Shown here piece after piece: positions 11,329-22,210 of a stretch of 64,000 nucleotides of DNA. The notes under the pieces were generated by a model that made no database searches, was not told the origin of the DNA, and saw only the letters and a program-made list of their open reading frames with translations. This DNA comes from Takifugu bimaculatus. Lineage: Eukaryota > Chordata > Actinopteri > Tetraodontiformes > Tetraodontidae. The stretch lies in the NCBI GenBank assembly GCA_004026145.2, contig CP034979.1:10198246-10262245 (forward strand), given 5' to 3'. The first letter of the stretch is position 1. Each line of letters opens with the position of its first letter. Both the position numbers and the translations under genes were made by a program.

Positions 11329-14300
11329 ATGCAGATATGAATGGATGGACCGAGCTGTAGGTTTCACAGCAAAGCCAGCTTTTTCCCGTTCCAGTTTTCC
11401 ATCGCTGCTGTTTCCAGAAGCTCCTCTGACTCACTGGTGAAACTGGTCGGGCTTTTCACTTCCTCCCCTTCTGCAGCTCTGAGCCCACATTTCCCCACAG
11501 AAGTCAACCCAGATATGCGCCACATGGCTGCTGCGTACAGATCTGCAGGCAAATCAGAGAAGAAGAGCCGAGAAGAGCCGCTGCCAAGTCTGTGGCAGCA
11601 ACGTGAGCGCCGACCTCTGGGTAACCCGACGTCAACAGACAGCCGTACTTTTAACTTTGAGCATATCGCCCAGCAGAAATAAACCCAGCCATTGGGATTT
11701 TACACTCCCCTCCCCCCGAAGCAACCTTTCGCCCAACAAAACATGAGACTCGATTTATTAATCAACACTTCACCTCTGGATCTCTGATGGAAGGGGACGG
11801 TGTTGCATGAATGGAGATTATTCCCTTTGATTCCCTTTGATTCCCTTTGGAACGTTGCATTTTGCTACAGGTTCACGTTCAAAGGCAAAGTCGGCGGTGA
11901 AATGGGTCAAACGTGGGCCAAATCGTCTTGGATACAGCAGGTTACTGTGCATGTTCCGCTGGACAGAACCTAGCATTTTTATGCTAATGATTAGAGTTTG
12001 GATCAGGATAAGATTCTAGTCTTTTTGGCAGTAAAAAAGCAGAAATAAACAGACTTGAAAGGTTTATTCTTATTATCTGATTAGTGAAACAAAAAAAACC
12101 CTCCCAAAGCTGGTTTTGAACTCAAGTGTCCTTTTGGACCCCTGTCAGTCTGGGCCCCCTCCCGGCGCTCTCTGAGCAACATCTGGGCTGACCTCTGGTT
12201 CTTTTCTTTTTTCTTTTTTTGTTCTCTGGCAAAGATACTGGAAACTTTCAGTGGGCACGTCCTCTCGATTCCCCCCTCCTTCACCCCCTTCCTTCTCTCT
12301 CAGTGTCTCGATGCATGATGCAAATATGCTGCACGTTATATTCCTGTGGGGGCAAACTCGCAAGCAAACGTGTTGCTAAGTGATATAGGAACAACAAAAC
12401 AACAAAAATAAACATGGAAACCTGCTTTTGAACCCCCCCCCCCCCCTTCCCTCACAACTCCACCCTTTTGCAGGGAGTCTTGGGGATGCTCTCCACCTTC
12501 TTTGTTCCTGAATGTGTCCAGTTGGAGCTGCAGGGAGGATTATCTGTCCTCTGCCCTTGCTTTCACCACTCCTCTCTGCTCCGCTGCTTTCTCCTCTGCA
12601 GTGTATCATTGCCGTTTGGCTGGCCTCTACGTCAACTCTGGGCTCATTCAAAAAGCCCCACTTACTCTCACCCTCGGCCTCCCAGTCACTCGGCTGGCCT
12701 GTGGAAAGTTCTGCGAGTGCTGGCATCAGGAGCGCAGATCCATGTGTGTTTATAGAATTCTGACAAATTCCTTCCTCCTTCCTTGCTTTCTGGGCTGCGT
12801 TGCAGACTGCCAGCATTATATTTAATCCTTCGTTCCTGGTGCAGGCAGAGGCTGGGGCAGCCTTGTGGTCCAGCGCTGAGGTATGTGGTGAGGCTATATT
12901 TTCATGTGGCAGAGTCCTGCCTGGGCTGTTGGCATCGAGAACGCTGGTCACTCTTTAATTGATTGAATTTTGAATAAACTTCTGTAATCCATATTAGCTT
13001 CTCCACCCAGTTGCACTAAAGGGTAATTCCAGCTGTAGTAAAACCGCACATTATGGTAAAAGACATAGCCCATGTAGCGCACATGCCGCCGAGGTCGGCC
13101 TCTAAATGGAACATCGTCATGCAGTCCGGGACATGTTTCAGCTGCGCATTTAGTGCACGGTCAATTTTGTGTGTCTCAGACGTGTCAGACATGCTGCCAG
13201 AGTCAAAAGTCTCCCAAACTGGTGCGTTCCAGCATGACCGAGTTTATTTATGAACTGTTGCACGTTGGCCCATCGCTAACGCGAGCTCGGCCTAGCTCAG
13301 TTGGTTATGCTACACATAAGAAAGTCGCGCGGGGGGTGGGGGGGCTCAGAGATCACGCTGTACATTTACAAAATAAATGAGATATTATGGTATAGCACAG
13401 CCTCGGGAGACTTGGAACCGATGTCAACAGCAGTGTCCCAGTGACTACAGTAGCTCTATAAAGACACTGCAAGAATGATCACTGGGAAACTACCACATGG
13501 TCTTGAGTCCCTTGTCAAACGTTTAAATTAAAGTTATTTCCTAGACGACAGGCCTTAAAACTAAAGCATCTGTCTAAGAGACAAAGAGAAGGAGACCAGA
13601 CACAATAGAGAGGACAAACGCCGCGTCGTGGTTCCTGTTCTGAGCTGACTTTCCCAGAGGAGTAATCAGCTAAGGAGGGGAAGACAAAGGAGCCCAGGGG
13701 CTTTTCATGAGAGCCCAAGAGTCTCTTCAAGGATGAAGCAGAGGGAAGGAGGGCTGGACCACCTCTTAGCAATCACAATGGCCCCTGCCTCTGTTTCCCG
13801 CTACCTTGTCACACAGCTGTTGTTGCAGTGCCGGGCACCAGCTATACGATCCCCTCGCCACCCAGGCGGTGGAGGTTCACACATTTTCTAAAGTGTTGGT
13901 TCGTGCTCATATTACACCCTCGTCTCGCAAGGCTCCACTTTTCATTTTGTCTGTTCCAATAATCGAAACGCCGAAACACTTTCGGAGGGGACGGCTCCTC
14001 GATGACATTCGATAAAAGTTATTTGATGTTGCAACGGTTGGGTTTATTATTTTTTCTCTCTCTCACAATTTCTGGACAGAGTCGAAATTTTCAAGGGTGC
14101 TGGTGTGGAAGAGCAAGCAGAAAAGATTGTTTATCCCACAGGTCATTGAGAAGCTCCTCTGCCTGTGAAGAAGCCAGCTCGCGGAAGTCTGCGTCCACCT
14201 ACGCAAATACCTGTTTCAATTAGATGTGATCCAGTTTCCCTTGTTCAAATTTGCAGACGCAGTTCCAGACAGTCGTGTAACCTCTCTGCAGATTTATACC

Positions 14301-14365
14301 ATGACGTTATTCCTGAAAATGTCATCGTTAATTCTTCCTTCGGTGTCTGTTGCCTTTATTCCACT
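11329..14365. other. intergenic DNA, no gene recognised
   Basis: Nothing supportable as a gene is seen. A 191-codon minus-strand frame at 12376-12951 has no recognisable domain. A poly-C run lies near 12433-12446. A tRNA-like A-box phrase occurs near 13290 but without a matching B box. Confidence 0.45.
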
Positions 14366-14475
14366 TCAGGGGTGTGGGAATCCGGTCCCTGAGGGCTGTA
14401 ATCCAGCCGGGTTTTCTGTCCTCCCAGGCAGAAAATGGCAAGCGGGAAGCCAGATGAAAGATTGTCAACCTGGTA
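14366..14475 (+). repeat. diverged dispersed repeat fragment
   Basis: The phrase GGGGTGTGGGAATCC followed by GGTCCCTGAGGGCTGTAATC and a GTTTTCTGTCCTCCCAGGCA stretch resembles a common teleost interspersed element whose copies read as 'ctgtcctcccaggcagaaaa'. The copy is short and diverged, and its class is not assigned. Confidence 0.35.
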
Positions 14476-15814
14476 GGTCATAAAACTGGATGGGATTCTG
14501 ACCCTCCAGGGGATGAGTTTTCGACATACAGTACCTGTTGTATGTGATGCCCTCTTTTGAATACTGCACCTGGATCTACTTAGCTTCACCCAACCTGTGT
14601 GGTTAAAGATTAACTAGAAGAGGCCATCTACAACAGGGACGAACCCTGGCAGATACTCTAGAGGACACACACGAGTGCTACCCTGACATTTTCAGCCATG
14701 ACTAGCAGAGAAAGAGGTGCTGGATGTTTGGCTGATGTTCCCCTGATGGTTCTGACCCAGCAGCTGCCTGCCGTGCTGTAGGACCTGCTGTTCAAATGCA
14801 CGCAGCCATTCAGCTCCCTGCTGAACGTATATTTACGCAGCGATCTGTATAGTCTACTGTCCAAGGGTGGTCACGCACTGCATGTGAGGTCTTTGTGCCA
14901 TATGGAGACGCAGAGCACCCGCTGTAAATCCATCAATAGTGCCACTGTCGAGAGAGATTAATGTTCAGAGCTGGCTCTCTGTTAAAAATATGACTTCAAA
15001 AGTGACTGTGGTTTATTTGTTTTTGGGGAATAAAGAAGCTCGATTGTTAAAGGCTCTGCTGGCTGCGTTGCTGATGTGCATTAGCGACACATGAAGTCAT
15101 TTCACCGAGGTTTTTGCGCTCGTTTGACCAGACAGTTCTGAGTGTGAGCCCCGAATGAACTCCAGCCTAAACGTCTTTGGGTGCATCTCGGCTGGATGTC
15201 GTGTGAAGATTGTTGATGGGACCAGGATTGTTTGAGGGGGAGTGCGATGGCAGAGGCCATTTGTGGTCAAAAACACACTGAGCGCCGCTCCAGAAGTCCA
15301 GTCCAAGAAGACCAGAAGTCAAACCAGGGGCTAAAAATAATGCCCGTTGTGGAGGGAGAATGGAGCCCGGGAGGTAGCGCCTGCACAGCAAATATTATTT
15401 TAATTAAACCACAGGCCCCAGAAAACAAGGTCCTTTGAGGAAAGGACGGGGTGGCTGCCAGAGGAAAGGAGTGTGAAGCTCTCTCAGGCAGGGTGTTGGT
15501 TATGGGTGGGGTGAGGGGCTTTCTGACTCAAATTCCAGTGAAATTATACCACAGAGTTGTGACTCAGAGGAGGCCAAGAACACTTCAGGGTTTCGCAATG
15601 GATGCCACCAACTTTGACTATTGTTACACAGAGCAAGCCCAAATAAATGAAAATGGGATCGTTAGGGTGGGTTAGAGATGATAAATCGTCCCCGCAGGGT
15701 GGATGTGGGGAAGGGGGGGGGGGGGGGGGGGGGCTGCGGTTAAAGCTGGGAACTGACATGAGATGAATAACTGCGATGACGTAGTTGAGGCGGCTTACTG
15801 GCCTCCAAACACAA
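14476..15814. other. intergenic DNA, no gene recognised
   Basis: No exon or RNA gene could be supported. A pure G run of about 21 bases lies near 15713-15733, shortly before minisatellite locus B. Confidence 0.45.
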
Positions 15815-15893
15815 GGACTGGTTACAGTGGGAGTGATAGGGTAAATAGACTGGTTATAGTGGGAGAGGGAGTGTAAATGGACTGGTTATAGTG
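15815..15893 (+). repeat. 32-bp minisatellite, locus B
   Basis: About two and a half units of the same 32-bp repeat as locus A (ACTGGTTATAGTG core). The array stops at GTTATAGTG, exactly where the next unit would begin with GGACAG. That missing phase is where locus C resumes at 17767, on the far side of a decayed retroelement. Confidence 0.85.
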
Positions 15894-17766
15894 ATGCAGT
15901 CTCACGATATTTTGATTTCCCGGGTGACTTTTTGTAAAAAAATAAATAAACTTTTTAGAGAAAGACCCAGAGCTTTCCTTTACACTAGGCAGACATGCCT
16001 AACGGGCCAGATTCTGCCAGGCAGGGCAAAAACCAGACTCGGCTCTTATTCCTCAGTGAACACCTACGAGTTGGTTCTGGAGGCGTACTGGCCACATCTC
16101 AGAACGCAGAAGAAAGAGTCATCTGAAGTTTGCATGTGAAAGAACATTTAACTCGTTGGCGTTCCAGTCCTATGGTGTGCCGGTTTTTAAAACTGCGTGA
16201 GCTCATGGCGCCGGAACAATTTAAAAACTCCAATCCTGTCCAGGCCTCGCCCAAAATCAGGTGCAGCTTAATTCCTGTCATTTATGTGCTAGCGTACCTG
16301 CTGTCCGGCCACATGTCCACGGCCGCACTATTAAAACACAGCCAGTGGTCCAAGCCCTTTCTCAGGTCATTTCTGTGTTTGGTATTCCAAAGGTTATCCA
16401 GGCTGACCAGGGTTGGAATTTGTCTTTCCATGTGTTTTCTCAAGTTTTGAAGCAGCTCCGTGTCCCGCATAATCAGAGCTCATGCTCATACTCAGGGAGA
16501 ATTTGGGTGCGTAGGTGAGTTCAGACTCAGGTTTTTCGCCCTTCCTCATAATGTTACATCACCCATACAGATGTGATGTGCCACATCAACTTGCTGAAGC
16601 TGTATTGTGCACACACCACCTGAATCCACAAGGATGTGCAGACAGATGTTCCTCAGGTAGATCAGGTACATCTAGTCCATGTAGCTGATCCTGTGCAGGG
16701 GAGGGTCGCCTCCTGTCCTTCCCTGAGAAGAGGAATTTGGGGCAGAGACATCTGGCCAGGCCTCTCTGCACGGCCACTGTTTTTGCAGTCTTTTTGCTCA
16801 GAAGTAAAAAGTGTAACTAACCTCAGGAGGACTTCATAGATTAGGCGGGCACAGTGAAATTTGTTAGCAAGTTCAACCTACTAAAGGGATATTGGCAAAT
16901 TTCCCTGCCCCAGCCGAGCATGAGGAATAGCTGCATTTAACATGAGTTCATATTCACACGAGTTTATATTCATACACGGTGATGCCTTTTGGTCTGTAGA
17001 ATGCTACGACTATGTTTCAACCTCGGTTGTGGGTAAAATGGGCCATTTTTTTAGACAACGAGTATTCCAATACTTGGGAAGTTCACGTGGACCTGTTCAC
17101 CCTTTTGGCACAGGCAAGGCTCATTGTTAACCTTGCAAAATGTGAGTTTGCAAGAGCCACTGTGACCTACTTCAGCCGAGTGGTGGCACGGGGCCGGATG
17201 TGGCCCGTGGGTGACAAGATTCAGACCGTGTAACAGTATCTGATCCCAAAAACAAAAAAGAACTGATGCATTTTCTCGGCCTTGCTAGTTGCTACTTGAC
17301 CACCTACTCAAGACAAATGCAGGTGAAAATGCTCCTGGGCGGGGCAGCAGTCCTGATTGTTTCACATTTCAACTGGCTGTTTAAACTCTTTGTGTCCAGA
17401 CAAACCTGACCTTAGGTAGTCATTGGTTTTGAAATGGTGAGGCCTGGACTTCCGGCAGTGAAGAGGTGGTACAAGAGTCCACTAGGTGTAACTGTCCTTC
17501 TCCTCTTGCCTTCTCCTCCGCGGTTGCTGAAGTAGACGTTTGGGTCGAGGGATGTGAAGCAGCTGAAGAAGGTTATTTGTGTTTGGACAGTTTTCAGATC
17601 ATATCTGCTGTAGCTAACCACATCTTCTTCTGGGGGTGGGACAGGGGGTAGTTCATGTTCAGTTATGTTGTTTGTAATTTGGTTTGAGGTGACTTTCTTA
17701 TGTTTTTGCTGGGAAACTCAAGTAGGGTGGTGTGATGGTCCCAGGGCCGTCTCAGGTGTGTGTGCT
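15894..17766 (+). mobile_element. decayed Ty3/gypsy retrotransposon fragments
   Basis: Broken reading frames show two gypsy-type parts. At about 16300-16500 there is an integrase-core remnant (FGIPKVIQADQG, then VFSQVLKQLRVPH), followed near 16560-16615 by a post-integrase tail phrase (CHINLLKLYC). At about 16990-17440 there is a reverse-transcriptase remnant (VNLAKCEFARATVTYF, then HFLGLA). Both are on the plus strand and interrupted by stops and frameshifts. The integrase part lies before the RT part, the reverse of the usual gypsy order, so at least two pieces or a rearrangement are present. No LTR pair or primer-binding site could be defined. The element is flanked on both sides by the 32-bp minisatellite. 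Confidence 0.75.
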
Positions 17767-18140
17767 GGGACAGAGAGGATAGATGGACTGGTTATAGTGG
17801 GACAGAGGATAGATGGACTGGTTATAGTGGGACAGAGAGGTAAATGGACTGGTTATAGTGGGACAGATATATGGACTGGTTATAGTGGGACAGAGAGGTT
17901 AAATGGACTGGTTATAGTGGGACAGAGAGGATAGACGGACTGGTTATAGTGGGACAGAGGATATATGGACTGGTTATAGTGGGACAGAGAGGGTAAATGG
18001 ACTGGTTATAGTGGGACAGAGAGGATAGATGGACTGGTTATAGTGGGACAGAGGGGGTAAATGGACTGGTTATAGTGGGACAGAGAGGATAGATGGACTG
18101 GTTATAGTGGGACAGAGAGGATAAATGGACTGGTTGTAGT
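17767..18140 (+). repeat. 32-bp minisatellite, locus C
   Basis: About 11-12 regular units of the 32-bp repeat, with GGATAGATGG, GGTAAATGG and GGATATATGG variants at the internal position. It is much more homogeneous than the first 850 bases of locus A. It begins with GGGACAG in the phase that continues locus B. Confidence 0.95.
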
Positions 18141-18792
18141 ATTAATGAATATTCTTCTCACACATACACCGTTTCTCTAATTTGGGTCAATGTTCCTGCC
18201 ATAAAATCGGATTGAGGAAGATCCCCAATGTGAGGAGCAGCCGTGGACGAGACAGCAGGACACTTTGGACGGCAGGAGGAAATATTGAGGTATATTATCA
18301 TTGTGTAGAGGAACCAGGCCACCCTCTCAGAACGCAGGTAGAAGATTTTGGCCTCTTCTGCTTTCTTCTCCGTCCTGTTTGCAGGTGTCCTTCAGGACAC
18401 GTCTCCTGAAAATGCTTCAGATCCCAAACCAAACGCTGGACATCCCTCCTCTTTCAGTCAGAGGTCAACCTGCTACCACCCATTTAAACTGAGAGGGTTT
18501 AATCCTGATGTCACAAAACTATTAGAAGCTGAATGAAGCTCTGCTGGAGTCCTTTGAACATCTGGCTCCAGCCATGCATCTGTCTGTCTCTGGAAGCCTG
18601 TTGGGATGTATGATTCAAGGCATTTGTTGCTGAACTGGCTCAGCCTTATTAAAGGCAGCAGTATTCTCCTCCATAAAGGGCAGCATTGTTCCTGTTCACA
18701 CGCACACACACACACACGCACACACACACGCACACACAGCAAGGCTCTTTAACCGTGGTGAATCACCCCAAATGTTCCTTCCATCCTTACAG

Positions 18793-19052
18793 GGCACGAC
18801 CAGAACATTTCAGCGACTCCACCTGTGGACTGGACATCTTCCAGCCCCTCTCGCCACCGTCCTACTGGCGCTGTCGGCGGCGCTGTGCTGCACCAACATT
18901 CTCACACCCTCCCAGCTGTGGGCCTCGGTCCTGATTCCAGTTGGTTGGGTGTGGCTGCTGCTGGCACTGGGAGACAGGAGAAACCCAAGAAGACGCCCAA
19001 GCCAGCCTAGAAACCTTCTGGAGATGGTTCCACCAGTGGAGGCACCACTTAG
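18793..19052 (+). other. unrecognised open segment with splice-like borders
   Basis: The segment is preceded by a pyrimidine-rich acceptor (CCTTCCATCCTTACAG) and followed by a GTGAGG donor. One frame is open across all 260 bases and encodes two hydrophobic stretches separated by CCTNILTPSQLW, then a basic tail (RRNPRRRP), which would suit a small membrane protein. I do not recognise the family. Neighbouring exons could not be linked with confidence, although other acceptor-like sites lie at about 18384 and donor-like sites at about 18290. It may be chance. Confidence 0.2.
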
Positions 19053-20575
19053 GTGAGGAGACGGTGTTTGGGTTCAGGGAGGTTCACACGAGGCTCCAGG
19101 ATCCAATAAAAGCATGTTGGGGGGGGGGGGGGGGGGTTGGGGCTACACCGCTAAGTGAGACTGGAGCAGGAGGAGGCATCCAGACAACAGCTCTGCAAAT
19201 CCTCCAGGCCTCGCTGCCAAACAGCTGAACCTCAGAAACCTCAGGCAGGGCAGGCTGCCACACGCCACCATCATCTCAGTCACTCCACAATAAAGCTGAC
19301 ACTTTCACGGAAGAGCAACGGAGCCGCCCGGAATCACCCCCGGATCGCCACCCCTTTCAGGTTTCCATGGAGCTGCGTATAAGGGACCTCTGTCGTCCTT
19401 AAAATAAAAACAACGTTTGTGTCTGTTTCCATTAATTAAACTGATTTGTTCGTGTGCCGTCAGTGAGGAGAAGAGTTGGCCAAGAACAACGTGTCCCGTC
19501 CAAAACTGGCATTCTTCACTCCAGAGTCATGGATGGGAAAGATGAGATACCACAACGCTGGGGAATATGGCTGCCAAGAGGAGCCGAATGTCATCAGAGG
19601 AGGCGGTTCGCAGCGCTACGCCGGTCTGCTGACTCATAATGGGAGCAGTGGTTCCCATTTCACTCGGCTGACTGGCCCAGTGGTCAGAAAAATTCTCTTT
19701 TTAGGTCAGGCTGCTGCTCTGATTTTAGGATCACGTTCTTTTTCTTCTGAATTCCATGTTGTAAATCGTGATGTTGACGGATCAGAGGAAAAATCCACTA
19801 GCTAGAATATAATGTGCATGACTGGACTTTCTTTGCCCTGGTACTGGTTGAGTTGGGGTTAGTTATAAAATAGGTCACGGACAACTAAACTAGAACTCCA
19901 GCTGCTGCCAACCATCATGAGATTATGATATAATGAACGTGTGAAACATCAGCGGGGCCGGAAACATATGATTGTCATGAACAAACAAACAAACAAAGCT
20001 TCTGTTTATGCGTTTCAAGATTGATTCTCATGTGGCCACGCGCTAAATTACCATCCAATAACTGCTTCATGAGTGTGGAAGCCTGTGTTAAACTTCATAT
20101 GGTAAAGGCCAGACAGGGCTCGGTTCTGCTGATTACCCTCCCCCTGGCAGTAGCACCCCCCCACCCCCAACAGGAGGGAGCCTGGATCTGCTCCAGGGTT
20201 CCTCCTGTTATACTGGAGTTTCCGGGGTCAGAGCCTGGGTTTCTGTCAAGCACTTGCGATTGTGGCATTTTAGTCGTTTAAGTTCTACTTTGAGGACGCA
20301 AACACGGCCGACACAGCTGAGCAGAACCCCAACAGAACCGCTTCTTTCTGTCCTCTCACAGCTGGGCCGGGAGACGGCTGGATGGCTGGGGGAGTTGTAG
20401 AGGGTGAGGCGGGGGGAGGGGAGGGGAGGGGGGTGGAGAGGGGGGTTCCACTTACATTCCTTCCATCGAGGCTGTGCGTCTGCCAACCGGGTCACTCCCA
20501 GTTCAGTCCCAGGAAACTGGGAGGGAAGAATTTTCTCTCTATGTCCATACTGGACGCAACCACAACCACACAGGG

Positions 20576-20611
<36 letters not shown>

Positions 20612-20894
20612 ACCTGTTGGGCACCCAGGTGTCCCGTGGGTGCGTTGTCACAGTCATCTAGCACGAATGTTGGACCTTTTGACTGAGCAGTGAGGCTGTG
20701 TGTGACCGTAGCTTCAGTTTTTGTCACCCGTGTCTTTGCTGTTCCCTCGAGATTTGATCCTTTTTCCTCCAGCAGTGAATGTTCGGGCCTCCCAACCGAC
20801 CCTGGGTTCAAGAACAAAACCTTGTGGCAGCAAGTGATGTGTTCCAGTTCTTTAAAGGCTTGTCTTTGCAACTGAGTTGTCTGGACAGGAAACA

Positions 20895-20895
20895 T

Positions 20896-20931
<36 letters not shown>

Positions 20932-20951
20932 CACACACCACACACACACAC
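20895..20951. repeat. (CA)n microsatellite
   Basis: A run of CA dinucleotides with two short interruptions. It is complementary to the (TG)n run at 20579-20609, about 285 bases upstream. Confidence 0.95.
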
Positions 20952-21634
20952 GGGGCTTCCAGGACACAGGACTTCTTGGGCCTGGCAGACGTGTCACGAG
21001 GAATCAGGTTACTGGGGATGCTTCTGTGTAAGAGACTCCAGAACGTCCCAAATCTGCGTGAGCAGGAATGATGATTTGTTCAAATCTCCGTGTTAATTTA
21101 CTGCTCCAGTCACAGAACATATTTCTCAGGCTCTTGGCCCGGTTCTGGAGCACAGACATTCATTCAGCTCATACTTTCTTGGCTATCCTTCATGCGTGGA
21201 CAAGCGAGTCCGCTGTCCTAAAAGCTGTGTCTGCTGTTGGAGATTGTGACTGCAGGACATTATGTGTGTCGACACACAAGCGACTTGGCTCAGTTGTTAT
21301 TAGGATGATAGATTGTTGCCTCTTCTGTGCGAGCTGCCCACCGGGCTCTGACCTGCTCAGGTCACAGAACACATCTCATCCTGCTGAATGAGGGTTTGCA
21401 TTTTCTCACTGTCTCCTCAGGCACTGAGTTAAGTGCCCAGACAGACAGACAGGCAGACAGACAGACAGACAGGCAGGCAGGCAGACAAGCAGGCAGAGTG
21501 CAAAGACCACGCTGACGAAGCTGCTTATGCATATGACTGTACAGTGACATCTAGTGGTAACCGACTGTAAACGCACAGCTTATTAAAAGAGCCTACAAAA
21601 TTAACAACCGTCAACCTCCTCCTCCTCCACCACC

Positions 21635-21692
<58 letters not shown>

Positions 21693-21697
21693 TATTA
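21635..21697. repeat. (CAT)n trinucleotide repeat
   Basis: About 18-20 consecutive CAT/ATC triplets ending in ATTATTATAG. It is intergenic and lies upstream of prop1. Confidence 0.95.
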
Positions 21698-21817
21698 TAG
21701 ATAGTAGCTGAGTAAATGTTTATGTCCCTTTGAAACATTTGTTTCCAATAAACTTAATGAACTATGGCACGGAAAGTTCCCCTGAAATCAAGTTAAATGT
21801 TTTCATATATGGTTTTA

Positions 21818-21848
<31 letters not shown>

Positions 21849-22210
21849 TTGTGTGTGTGTACACTGATTGAATGCTAAGCATCTTAAGCAACTAGTAGCT
21901 AAAAACAAAGTTAAAAAAATGAGCCACAATGAAAACATGTTTTTAGAAAATTCTGGAAAACAAAAACCAGATCAACACATCCCCTCTGTCTCCCTCTAAA
22001 GTTTCCCTCTAAAATTTCCATCAAAGTAGCTCAGACGAAGAGTCTTCCTCTTTAAAATGATTATCTTCTTTAATACACAACATGTGTTCCAGTGGTGGCT
22101 CTGGCTCTTGGAAACTCGTCCCCCACACAGGTAAAGGTGAGGGTGGGCGTGGCTTGACAGCAGGGGGTTCACACGCGCCTGCGGTCCTGGCAGCCAGCAG
22201 ACCTGCAGCG

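Larger units (their letters stand above)
18141..22210. other. intergenic DNA between minisatellite locus C and prop1
   Basis: No recognised gene. One splice-bounded open segment is listed separately at 18793-19052. The stretch contains a G run near 19120-19136, a (TG)n tract at about 20579-20609, a (CA)n tract at about 20895-20951, an AGAC/AGGC tetranucleotide run at about 21438-21490, a (CAT)n run at about 21635-21697 and a (TG)n run at about 21820-21861. Confidence 0.5.

Noticed and set aside
12376..12951. 191-codon minus-strand frame
   Set aside because: No recognisable domain, poly-C-derived Gly run at its end, and no splice or promoter context.
13280..13340. tRNA-like segment (CCTAGCTCAGTTGGTTA)
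   Set aside because: Only an A-box-like phrase is present; no B box, acceptor stem or anticodon arm could be folded by eye. It may be a SINE fragment.
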